Assembly (NCBI GenBank): GCA_030706745.1
Contig: JAUZNX010000007.1
Coordinates: 124,001 to 188,000, forward strand
DNA: 64,000 nt
Direction of reading: 5' to 3'
From: Bacteroidota bacterium
GTDB taxonomy: Bacteria > Bacteroidota > Ignavibacteria > Palsa-1295
Position numbers and translations under genes: made by a program
Shown: positions 45,494 to 54,026 of the stretch, one piece after another
How the letters are laid out: each line of letters starts with the position of its first letter
How positions within the stretch are numbered: the first letter of the stretch is position 1
Notes under the pieces: generated by a model
Told to the model about the DNA's origin: nothing
Databases searched by the model: none
Seen by the model: the letters and a program-made list of their open reading frames with translations, nothing else

Positions 45494-46072
45494 ATGATAA
45501 AGACAATCATCACATCTACCATCATGACTGTCATCCTGACGGTGCTCGTTGGCATCGTCTATCCGCTGGCGATGACGGGAATCGCTCAACTCGTGTTTCC
45601 GAAGCAGGCGAATGGCAGTCTCATCGAACGCGATGGCAAAGTGATTGGCTCGGAATTGATCGGGCAGCAGTTCGCAGACGCGAAGTTCTTCCGATCCCGA
45701 CCGTCGGCTGCCGGCACTGGCTATGATGCGGCAAACTCTGGCGCGACCAATCTCGGGCCGACCAGCAAGGCACTCATGGATCGCCTGACTCACGATCGCG
45801 ATTCGCTTCGCAAACTCTATCCTGAGCTTGCTGGTGCGTTACCCGCCGACATGATTACCAGTTCGGCTTCGGGGCTCGATCCGGACATTACCATTGCGAA
45901 TGCCATGCTGCAGGCGAAGATCGTGGCGCGAACGAATAATCTTCAAATGGATGCCGTTGAAGCACTTGTGAGGTCGCACATTCAGGGCCGCGATCTGGGA
46001 TTTTTAGGCGAGCCACGAGTCAACGTACTTGCACTCAATCTCGATCTGCTGAAGCATCGCAAGCAACCGTAA
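45494..46072 (+). CDS. kdpC: KdpC, accessory subunit of K+-transporting ATPase
   Basis: A 192-residue protein with one N-terminal membrane helix (TSTIMTVILTVLVGIVYPLA, family motif YPL.MTGIAQ) and a periplasmic domain containing GSELIGQQFADAKFFRSRPS, GYDAANSGATNLGPTSK and LVTSSASGLDPDIT-like ITSSASGLDPDIT. KdpC assists the catalytic subunit, affecting nucleotide affinity. It begins 11 bp after the kdpB stop and ends one base before the GTG of the KdpD-like gene. An in-frame TTG at 45479 is ignored. Confidence 0.95.
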   Translation: MIKTIITSTIMTVILTVLVGIVYPLAMTGIAQLVFPKQANGSLIERDGKVIGSELIGQQFADAKFFRSRPSAAGTGYDAANSGATNLGPTSKALMDRLTHDRDSLRKLYPELAGALPADMITSSASGLDPDITIANAMLQAKIVARTNNLQMDAVEALVRSHIQGRDLGFLGEPRVNVLALNLDLLKHRKQP

Positions 46073-46073
46073 C

Positions 46074-47795
46074 GTGACCGAATCTCTATCAGTCGAAGAT
46101 CTCCTGCACGAGATCAAATATGCGAAGGAAAGTCCGCTCCGAATCTATCTCGGCGCGGCACCGGGCGTTGGAAAAACGTATCGGATGCTCCAGGACGGGA
46201 ATGCGCTGAAGCGCCGCGGCGTCGATGTGGTCGTCGGTTATGTCGAGCCGCATGAGCGCCCTGACACGCTCAGCCAGGTCGGTGAGCTCGAAGTCATTCC
46301 TCCGAAAACTTACGAGTATAAGGGTGTGTCGCTCCGGGAAATGGATACTGATGCAGTCATCGCCAGGAAGCCCGAAGTCGTCCTCGTTGACGAACTTGCA
46401 CACACCAATGCTCCAGGTACGAAGCACGTAAAGCGATACGAGGACATCGAGGATATTCTCGCAGCAGGAATTGCGGTCTTCAGCACCTGCAATATCCAGC
46501 ATTTGGAGAGTGTCCACGATATGGTGGAACGGATGACCGGCGTGGAAGTAAAGGAACGCGTGCCCGACACATTCTTTAGTCTTGCGCGCGAAATGATTAT
46601 CGTCGATGTAACCCCCGACGAACTCCGCGAACGTCTCGAACAAGGCAAGATTTATCCAAAAGAGCGCATCGAGCGGTCGCTCAAGAATTTTTTCACTCGC
46701 AGCAATATTAGCATGTTGCGAGAGTTGGCATTACGGGAACTCGCCAACGATGTTGAGCAAAAGGATAAAGAAGCGCGGCACGAAACGAATACGCCGGGCA
46801 CTGCGGCGAGCGGCGAAAAGGTCCTTGTGGCAATACCGGCGACATCAGCCGCTCAAAAGCTTGTTCGCTATGGCTCCCGCATGGCCGGTCGTATGAACGC
46901 GAAATGGATTGCCGCCTTCGTCGAAGCGGAGGATACGAAACCCACGGAGCAAGAGGCCAACACATTGCGAGAAGCCTTCGCGCTGGCTCGCTCGCTTGGC
47001 GCGACGGTCGTTCAATTGCGGGGTCGCTCAACCGCCGAAACGCTTATCCATTTTGCCAAGGAAGAAGGAATAACACAATTCGTGATCGGCGCGACACAAC
47101 GCGCTTGGTGGAAGCGACTCATTTCGCGCTCAGTGGTCGGCGATTTGCTGAAGCAGGTGGGCGAGGTCGGTGTCTCTATCGTGCCGATGAGGAAAGAGGA
47201 CTCAGATGGCGACTTACTTCCCGCACCGCCATCGGTGCTACCACCGCACGACGAACGACTTCGACTGTCGGACTTCCTCCGGCCTCAATTTATTGTTGCC
47301 AATCTTCGAAATGTCGAAACGGTGGAACAAGCAATCTCAGTGCTTATCGATCAACTGATCCAGCAGGCGCCCGGCCTCTCGCAGTATCGGACGGAGATTC
47401 TGGATATGATTATGCGGCGCGAACGGCTGATGAGCACATTCCTCGATACCGGTATTGCCATTCCTCACTCGGCGGGTTACGAAGCGATCACGGACATTCA
47501 TGCCATGATGGCGCTTACTCCGCAAGGCGTCATGTCGTTGGGGCGCGACGAGAAAGCCTACATCGTCCTCCTCTTTCTTTCACCTGCGGTCGGCCGTGCA
47601 AATCACCTCAAATTTCTCGCTGCCATCGCGCGAGTCTTCATCGACAAGACTACTACGCGTGAAATCGCGAACCTGGATTCAGGTCTGGCGGCGTATGAGT
47701 TCATCGCAAAACTGGAGTCTCTAGGACGAGCTGGCGGCAACTATCACCCACCTTCGCAGGAGCAAGAACGGAAGAACGGATCGGCTGATCATTGA
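46074..47795 (+). CDS. kdpD: KdpD sensor-domain protein with USP and PTS EIIA-like domains, no kinase
   Basis: A 573-residue soluble protein starting at GTG, one base after kdpC. Residues about 20-230 are the KdpD N-terminal domain: Walker A GAAPGVGKT, GYVEPHERPDT, VVLVDELAHTNAPGTKH and CNIQHLESVHD. Residues about 245-372 are a universal-stress-type domain (EKVLVAIPATSAAQKLVRYG to VSIVPM). Instead of the usual four helices, GAF and histidine kinase, residues about 395-540 resemble a PTS EIIA type-2 (fructose/nitrogen) domain: VEQAISVLIDQLI, MRRERLMSTFLDTGIAIPHS with the active-site-type His in IPHS, and LLFLSPAVGRANHLKFLAAI. It cannot autophosphorylate like normal KdpD. Truncated KdpD proteins are known in cyanobacteria; the EIIA fusion is unusual. 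Confidence 0.9.
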   Translation: MTESLSVEDLLHEIKYAKESPLRIYLGAAPGVGKTYRMLQDGNALKRRGVDVVVGYVEPHERPDTLSQVGELEVIPPKTYEYKGVSLREMDTDAVIARKPEVVLVDELAHTNAPGTKHVKRYEDIEDILAAGIAVFSTCNIQHLESVHDMVERMTGVEVKERVPDTFFSLAREMIIVDVTPDELRERLEQGKIYPKERIERSLKNFFTRSNISMLRELALRELANDVEQKDKEARHETNTPGTAASGEKVLVAIPATSAAQKLVRYGSRMAGRMNAKWIAAFVEAEDTKPTEQEANTLREAFALARSLGATVVQLRGRSTAETLIHFAKEEGITQFVIGATQRAWWKRLISRSVVGDLLKQVGEVGVSIVPMRKEDSDGDLLPAPPSVLPPHDERLRLSDFLRPQFIVANLRNVETVEQAISVLIDQLIQQAPGLSQYRTEILDMIMRRERLMSTFLDTGIAIPHSAGYEAITDIHAMMALTPQGVMSLGRDEKAYIVLLFLSPAVGRANHLKFLAAIARVFIDKTTTREIANLDSGLAAYEFIAKLESLGRAGGNYHPPSQEQERKNGSADH

Positions 47796-48034
47796 AGCCA
47801 AGCTCTCAAGCTGCCAGAAACGACGGATCTTAAGATTATTAAACTCTATGTCCCAGTACAGTCGGCCCAGAGGCCCATTGCCGACGCTCAGGGCACTTGT
47901 TTCTGGGGTGTGTGGATCAGATCGTGGCTCCTTAACCGATCCCCGCGATCCAAGCATTTCCAAGCAGGTCACTTATTTATCCCGTACCATTGTACTGAGA
48001 GGGTGTAACCTTTTGCCTTCTCGCGGGTCTTCTT

Positions 48035-49831
48035 ATGAGTATGAAGCAACGTGCCCTGAGACGGTCGGTGGGTTTGATAGTCCTGATAGCACTCCTTTTT
48101 GTAGGAGGGGAAGCTCATTCTCAAAACACGCCATTCAGTAGCCCCGCGCTCGATTCGAATTGCTATTTCCCGCAGTTCGGTGTGCCGGGCGAGATCGATA
48201 CGATTTATGGCGCGGTGTACGGTCAGGGGCTGGGAGGCAATCTGATCAAAAACCTGGGGCCAAGTCCAGACGGCAGCCCGGGTAACATCATTGTCGGCGA
48301 TCTGGACCGAGTCAATCACGACAGCATCTCCGGCACCTACTACCAGGCAATGACGGGGTCTGGATTCAATCTGCACAACCTCAGCGGCAAGCGGATGATT
48401 CTCACGGACCAGCAAATCGGGAGCAAACCCATCTTTGCCCACCTCCGGACAGGCAAGACGCTCGATCTCTTCACAGGCGCCCAGATATTTTGGGCTAATG
48501 ATGCGGGAAATTACGATTCCGCGCGGGTCACAACCTTGGGGACGTACGTTCAAGGAATAGCCAATGAGGAGCGTCCAATCATTCCAGCATACATTGCCCA
48601 CCTCACAAGCGACACGATCGATGATATTCTCCTGATAGGTTACATTCCATTTGCGGATGCCTCGAAAGACACCGTCTTCTGCCTCCTTTTCAAAGGTGGC
48701 GCCGCTCTTGCCGCCAAGGACACTGCGTGTGAGGATACGACGGCGGTCGTGGGCCCTTTGCAGATGGGGCACGATGGCGGTGCACTGCAAGCAGATTACA
48801 GAGGCACTGGCCGAGATGATCTGATGGTCGGGGACTATTATAACGACAGCAGCGGGGCAATTCGATGGACTTACTGCTATTTCCGAAACGATCCGCCGTT
48901 CGCTCTTGAGCGATTCGCCAAGGCTATTGTGCGAGATACTCTGATGGTCTCCTGGGAGTTGCCAAACGGGGTAGAGGCAGGACCTGCCTTCTCCATGCGC
49001 TTGCTGCCAAAGACGGCAGGCGATTCTTCCCTGGACCTACTGATGGATGTTGGAACACACTCGAACATATACAGTGATGATTCGATTGTGGTCCTTCGTG
49101 GCGGACCTGACTTTGGCTCGCGTCGCATCACGATCGACAGCGCAGCATTCGAGATCCGTAATCCGAAGTATCTTGATGCGAGGTTCTATTTCAACTACTA
49201 TTGGCCCTCCTTCCACCAATTTATGTTCATGGATGCGGGCGACATGACGGGGACGGGGAATCACGTGCTCTATCTCAATGCGGACAACGATGCACACGTC
49301 ACGTTCGATCACTTCTACATTACTGGTAAAGCGCTGGATGAGAAAACGGATATGTTCGTTGCTGGCGGCGGAGGTCTCGACGCCGATACGCTGACGGCTG
49401 ACGCCGATAAGTACGGTGACATTGTCTTTTCAGATCCGAGCTACACGAGCGACTCCGACCTCGTGAATTACGGGAAGCAAGGGGCCGGAACGCTCCGGCT
49501 CTATCATGGCTCAAAGGACATCCCCGTTCATCTCAATCCGCGCTGGGCAGGGGTCAAACAAGCTACGTCTATCGCTTCCGCAACGCTCAGCCTCTCGCCG
49601 AATCCCGCGCAAACGAGCACGGTCGCGGATATGGTCTGGCCGGTATCCGAGGCAGTCACGCTCACGATCCGGAATATCTTAGGCGCAGCCGTACTCACGA
49701 AAGCCTTCCGGCTTGAAGCTGGAGAATCAGAATTGCACTTGTCGCTCGGGATCCTGGCTCCCGGAGTGTACTACGTTAGCATCGAAGGGTCAGCCGGTGA
49801 GGCGCGAGCAAGATTCGCGATCGTCCGGTAG
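48035..49831 (+). CDS. Large secreted FG-GAP-like protein with T9SS-type tail
   Basis: A 598-residue exported protein. The signal peptide (RSVGLIVLIALLFVGGEAHS) is cut near HSQ. The body has repeated beta segments with DxxGTGxxDL-type motifs (ADYRGTGRDDLMVGDYYND, DAGDMTGTGNHVLYLNADND, ADKYGDIVFSDPSY), characteristic of FG-GAP/VCBS propellers that bind calcium. The last 80 residues (LSLSPNPAQTSTVADMVWPV, NILGAAVLTKAFRL, APGVYYVSIEG) are a T9SS sorting domain. It follows kdpD after a 239-bp gap with no recognised feature. Probably a surface adhesin or binding protein. Confidence 0.82.
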   Translation: MSMKQRALRRSVGLIVLIALLFVGGEAHSQNTPFSSPALDSNCYFPQFGVPGEIDTIYGAVYGQGLGGNLIKNLGPSPDGSPGNIIVGDLDRVNHDSISGTYYQAMTGSGFNLHNLSGKRMILTDQQIGSKPIFAHLRTGKTLDLFTGAQIFWANDAGNYDSARVTTLGTYVQGIANEERPIIPAYIAHLTSDTIDDILLIGYIPFADASKDTVFCLLFKGGAALAAKDTACEDTTAVVGPLQMGHDGGALQADYRGTGRDDLMVGDYYNDSSGAIRWTYCYFRNDPPFALERFAKAIVRDTLMVSWELPNGVEAGPAFSMRLLPKTAGDSSLDLLMDVGTHSNIYSDDSIVVLRGGPDFGSRRITIDSAAFEIRNPKYLDARFYFNYYWPSFHQFMFMDAGDMTGTGNHVLYLNADNDAHVTFDHFYITGKALDEKTDMFVAGGGGLDADTLTADADKYGDIVFSDPSYTSDSDLVNYGKQGAGTLRLYHGSKDIPVHLNPRWAGVKQATSIASATLSLSPNPAQTSTVADMVWPVSEAVTLTIRNILGAAVLTKAFRLEAGESELHLSLGILAPGVYYVSIEGSAGEARARFAIVR

Positions 49832-49867
49832 GCGCTTCATTTCGTTTCACGTTCAACCGTCACTGTT

Positions 49868-51547
49868 ATGAAACACATTCTCACTGCATTGCTCGTTGCA
49901 TTGCTGGCCGGATCCGGCGTGCTGGTGCTCACCGCAAACGCGCAGGACTCGCGCCCATCGCCGCCCGTCCCCTATACCGTCTTCCCGCTCGGGGGGCTGT
50001 CGTTCGGCCTGACGCACGATTCCGTCAAATGGAATAAGTACCTTCCGGGACTTGGGCTCAATACGGTCTCGAACGATGGCGTGAACGGTGACAATGGCAG
50101 CACGGGCCGCCAGGACGTGTTGGGCGGAGGGCTCACGAAAGGCCTCGACGGATGGCCCGCGTTCAGCGACTTCGGTGCCAATGGGCAAGGCTATCTTTTT
50201 TACTACGGTCAAAGCGATCTCAACCTGGCCTCCAACGAGCGAGGCGCGGCTGCCTGGGACCTTGGAGCAAACTGGAGGCTGAAGAAGTGGCCTACGCCGC
50301 TTGATCCTCAGAGTCTCCCACCCGGGTACCCCTACCCAGAGTATTACATCGGCTCGAGTGACTGGGCCGAGCCCAGCCACACCTATTATCTGGAGGACTT
50401 CGATAACGCACCTGCTGACTACGTTCCGGGCACAGCGTATCACTATCAAAATCGGGTACGTTACAGTGGGACCGATAATGAGGGATATCCAATCTGGGAG
50501 TGCTTCTGGGACAACGGTGTGCCACAGGGCATTACGAATATTCCTCCGGGCAATACCGGCCCAAACTGGGGGACGAGATCTGACGGTTCGGTTGGGTTTC
50601 TCTATTGGACGCCCGTGCCCCTGCCTAACATGCCGAACTTCGACCAGTTCTTCTACATCCCGAACTACAGTGGGTCTCAGGCATATTCGAAGGGTCACAT
50701 GGTGCACGATGTCATTGCGGGTTGCACGCCCCAATATTGGCAGTGCAAGGTTGACCAATCGCAAGGCACCGAGCCATCATGCCCGGACGGGGGAGCGAAT
50801 TGGCAGCCAGCATCGCCGGACATTGCGCATCTTGTTCCGAATCCGACCATGTCTTTCTTTCTTGACTTCATCTACCGGCTCGATAACGATGCGGCACACA
50901 ACTTTCCTTACAACTATGCAGGGCGCACCGACGCCGACGTCGCGTACAACCTGGAACTCGGCGTGGTCTGGGGCGATGGCACGGGCGATGCCACGAGCAG
51001 CTTCAGCTACTCGCATGACACGAATCACTCTCCTTTCAATTCGGTCACGTCCGGCACCGTTGATGTTCCGATCACCTGGGGCGACTTCAGTAACTTCCTC
51101 AGTTCGCCGAGTAATGTACCGAGCGAGAATCCGATGGTCCTGAACTTTCCCGCTCAGAAGTGGCAAATCGGCAATACTCAATCCTACGTCATCAAGCGGA
51201 TCATGGTGCAGGCACCCTCCATCCAGAACACCGATGGCACGACAACATTTCGATGTCCGAACGCGATTACGCTGAATCTCAAGCAGGGAGGAACGCACGG
51301 CGGAGGCATCACAAATAGCCAGGGTATCTACGTCCGTGGCGTCCGGCTTCGCACGGATGAGTCCGATCACTTCTTCCGGCACTGGTATGACACCCACGCG
51401 CGCCCGGGCGGGGCCGTCAGTTTGGCACAGGCTTGCCAGAATATTCACGACTACCTCGGGGTCGCAGAATGGAAAAGCCTGCACACCATCAAAATTGCGA
51501 ACGAGGGTGTACCCTTTCGCACGTTCGCGTATGTGAACGAGTTCTGA
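49868..51547 (+). CDS. Large exported protein interrupted by an in-frame stop
   Basis: A 559-residue exported protein with signal peptide KHILTALLVALLAGSGVLVL cut near NAQ. It is rich in Trp, Tyr, Gly and Asn (LGANWRLKKWPTPLDPQSLP, YPEYYIGSSDWAEPSHTYYL, WGDGTGDATSSFSYSHDTNH), suggesting a surface beta protein, but no family is recognised. It ends at TGA 51545-51547, yet the same frame continues without a stop for a further 122 codons with coding-like composition. It begins 36 bp after the previous secreted-protein gene and so may be co-transcribed. See the continuation feature and finding. Confidence 0.75.
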   Translation: MKHILTALLVALLAGSGVLVLTANAQDSRPSPPVPYTVFPLGGLSFGLTHDSVKWNKYLPGLGLNTVSNDGVNGDNGSTGRQDVLGGGLTKGLDGWPAFSDFGANGQGYLFYYGQSDLNLASNERGAAAWDLGANWRLKKWPTPLDPQSLPPGYPYPEYYIGSSDWAEPSHTYYLEDFDNAPADYVPGTAYHYQNRVRYSGTDNEGYPIWECFWDNGVPQGITNIPPGNTGPNWGTRSDGSVGFLYWTPVPLPNMPNFDQFFYIPNYSGSQAYSKGHMVHDVIAGCTPQYWQCKVDQSQGTEPSCPDGGANWQPASPDIAHLVPNPTMSFFLDFIYRLDNDAAHNFPYNYAGRTDADVAYNLELGVVWGDGTGDATSSFSYSHDTNHSPFNSVTSGTVDVPITWGDFSNFLSSPSNVPSENPMVLNFPAQKWQIGNTQSYVIKRIMVQAPSIQNTDGTTTFRCPNAITLNLKQGGTHGGGITNSQGIYVRGVRLRTDESDHFFRHWYDTHARPGGAVSLAQACQNIHDYLGVAEWKSLHTIKIANEGVPFRTFAYVNEF

Positions 51548-51916
51548 CGCAAGTGGACGAAAGCTCATGGCGGGCAGAAAGACGGAACAATTATCGCGAT
51601 CGGTGGAGGGGAAGCCTATCGCGCGATCTATGAAGACCAATCGGCGGGCATTCCGCCGCCGCCAAAGCAGGAAGAGGTAATCTACTTTGGTGCTGCACTG
51701 CGTTCAGCCGTAAACGGCGAACACTCTTATACGTTCGATCATGATTCCTGGTTCTTCAACCAGGGTGACCCAGCCGGGCCTGTATATCCTGGTGATGCAA
51801 TACCGTCCTCGATTAAGAACCCAATCCGGCCATTGGAAGAATGCCGCTCCGCGTGGCAACAAGGTCAACGAACCGTTCCTAGTTCTAATCATCGCGCGGT
51901 CACTATAACCCGGTAA
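51548..51916 (+). other. In-frame continuation beyond TGA of the preceding gene
   Basis: After the TGA at 51545-51547 the frame is open for 122 codons to TAA at 51914-51916. The translation (RKWTKAHGGQKDGTIIAIGG, EAYRAIYEDQSAGIPPPPKQ, HDSWFFNQGDPAGPVYPGDA) looks like an ordinary protein, and no other gene is present in the stretch before the convergent gene (28-bp overlap at 51889). This fits a nonsense mutation, sequencing error or readthrough. Confidence 0.65.
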
Positions 51917-54018
51917 CTCAACCTCGACTCAGTACCATTCGAATCGAATGCTTTGATCGCGTAGGTATATGATGTTTCATGCGTTACAACGCGATCGACA
52001 AACTGACTGCCTCCATCCGGCAATTGGGCATACTGCTCGATTGGATGGTCTCCCATTCCACGATAGATGATGATGCGTAGCGGGCCACTCGTTGGATTAG
52101 TCCACGAGAGTTGGACAGCACGGCCACTATCGACTGCAACCGCACGTAGATCGCGCACGCCATCAATCACCGAACGGCGATAGGGGCGGGCAGTGACGGA
52201 GCCAGACAACTTTGAATGGTTGCCAGTGGTATCGACTGCCTGCAGGGCGTATTCGTAACTGACATTGGCTTTGACGTCTTTGTCCATTGCCCGTTGGTCT
52301 GCGGCCGTCAACTCGCTGGCAGTCTCCCACGCTGTGGCGCCCGACTCGCGCCGCAAGAGCAGTTGCGTCCGAACGTCCTTGCTCGATGATGGGATAAAGT
52401 CGATGGTCACGTTACTATCGGTCACCATCACATCCGTAATAACCGGCGGCACCGGCGGAATGCGATCCGGCCGTGGCACTGCGAGCACCGCCGAGAGCGG
52501 CGACTCATTATAGTTGCGGTCGAGCGCGACCGCGCGATAGTAAACATACGGTGTCAGGGTTTGTAGCGTGACCGTGTCGTGATACGTCGCTCGACGCGCT
52601 TCGGGTGCGTCGGGATCAGCATACGATTCCTGGATCACGGAGAACTCGTGCTCCGGCCCATTCGCACGGAGAAGACGATAGCCCATGAGATCGCGCTCGG
52701 TGTTGCCTTTGAGCTTCAGCGTCACGATGCCGTTGGTATCCATAGAGCCACTGAGCCACGCGGGCGATGCGGGTGGCGTGGTGTCCTGCAGCGGAGCGTA
52801 GACCGCAAACGAGCGAGCGCGATTACGCGCCGTATCGAAACACTCGATCACATAATAATTGTGAACCGTATCGGAGAAATGCGCATCCGTAAATGACCGC
52901 GTTGCGGGTGGAAGCTTTTCCGAGATTGCAGTGAATTCGCCCGAATCCGTCTCGCCCCGCAGCACACGGAATCCCGCAAGATCTTGCGCAACCGGCGACG
53001 CCATTTCCCATGTCACTTCGATTGTCCGATCTGTCGTCTGCTTGGGCTGATGGAGCAGCGGCATTCCGGGCGGCGTTAGGTCACGGCCCATGGCATGTAC
53101 CTCACCAACGATTTCGACATCCGCAAATGACGTGGTGCCGCTGATGCGATAGACGTAAGGCCTGTAATTGACAATCGCAGTATCGAGATAACTTTCGCTG
53201 TCAGTCGATTTCAATGGCGATTGCCGAATCGTGATGAGCGGCAGGCGATTGAGCCGCCTGAAGCTCTTCCCGCCATCTTCGCTACGACTAACGATATACG
53301 ACCCAAGCTTTGGCGAAGCCTGCCAATTCAGCGAAATCGTACGGTCCCCTTCGATGGGCGTGATCGGCTTTCGGGAGAGCGCCTTGTTGTAAGGGACGTT
53401 CTCAATCGTGACGCTACCCGTGTCCGCATGATACACAGCAAGCGCCCGCTGCAACCTGACGCGATAGGTGTAGTGCATGCCGCGTTGCACGTTTCGATCG
53501 ACGAACCGAAGCCCAAGCCCATCGGCGGTCTCTGCATCACGATCGGCTGCGATCAGTGCGAAGCTGCGACTCATATCGAGTGAGGCTTGTTTTTGGCCGA
53601 TCTCCTTCTCGTCTTCAAAACCCTCGTGCAATCCCACTCCGGCTTGTGCGGAATCATACAACAGACTATATGCGATTTGCGCATAGTCGATCGCGGAGTC
53701 ATCCGTCGCGGCGGCTTCTCGTGGTGTCAGAAACGTGACCCATCGATTGCGCGGCCACGGCTTGATGAGCGCTCCAATTTGGGTGAAGCGATTTTCCCCG
53801 GCCACGGAGCGCTCAATCACGTAACCCGACTCGTTCCCGCCAAGCCAGAGCGCCGTGTTCGATGGGCCCCATCGAAGAATAATGGAGTCTCCCGTTGCAC
53901 GCGCAGTCACACCGATATGAGCCGCGAGCGGATCGGCTTCCGACTGTGCGAGAGCGACCGGAGCTTGATCGCAATAGATTGCGAGCAGTGCGATTAGAAT
54001 TAGATAGGATTGTCTCAT
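51889..54018 (-). CDS. Secreted fibronectin type III repeat protein
   Basis: A 709-residue exported protein. Signal peptide MRQSYLILIALLAIYCDQAP ends near ALAQ. It consists of about six fibronectin type III-like domains with the usual W and Y core positions: ISLNWQASPKLGSYIVSRSE, TIEVTWEMASPVAQDLAGFR, VTLKLKGNTERDLMGYRLLR, VQLSWTNPTSGPLRIIIYRG; inter-domain linkers are TPPxxP. No T9SS-type end is obvious. The ATG at 54016-54018 is used. Its coding region begins 9 bp after the stop of the 1662-residue secreted protein, so they form one operon with the barrel gene upstream. Confidence 0.85.
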   Translation of the reverse strand: MRQSYLILIALLAIYCDQAPVALAQSEADPLAAHIGVTARATGDSIILRWGPSNTALWLGGNESGYVIERSVAGENRFTQIGALIKPWPRNRWVTFLTPREAAATDDSAIDYAQIAYSLLYDSAQAGVGLHEGFEDEKEIGQKQASLDMSRSFALIAADRDAETADGLGLRFVDRNVQRGMHYTYRVRLQRALAVYHADTGSVTIENVPYNKALSRKPITPIEGDRTISLNWQASPKLGSYIVSRSEDGGKSFRRLNRLPLITIRQSPLKSTDSESYLDTAIVNYRPYVYRISGTTSFADVEIVGEVHAMGRDLTPPGMPLLHQPKQTTDRTIEVTWEMASPVAQDLAGFRVLRGETDSGEFTAISEKLPPATRSFTDAHFSDTVHNYYVIECFDTARNRARSFAVYAPLQDTTPPASPAWLSGSMDTNGIVTLKLKGNTERDLMGYRLLRANGPEHEFSVIQESYADPDAPEARRATYHDTVTLQTLTPYVYYRAVALDRNYNESPLSAVLAVPRPDRIPPVPPVITDVMVTDSNVTIDFIPSSSKDVRTQLLLRRESGATAWETASELTAADQRAMDKDVKANVSYEYALQAVDTTGNHSKLSGSVTARPYRRSVIDGVRDLRAVAVDSGRAVQLSWTNPTSGPLRIIIYRGMGDHPIEQYAQLPDGGSQFVDRVVTHETSYTYAIKAFDSNGTESRLSYRVIVTAR

Positions 54019-54026
54019 GCTCGCGT

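Noticed and set aside
47796-48034. Gene in the 239-bp gap after kdpD
   Set aside because: The open frames here have no start signal or motif; nothing supported was found.
51545-51590. Selenocysteine insertion at the in-frame TGA
   Set aside because: No clear SECIS hairpin follows the codon and the surrounding residues do not resemble a redox motif; mutation or error is simpler.
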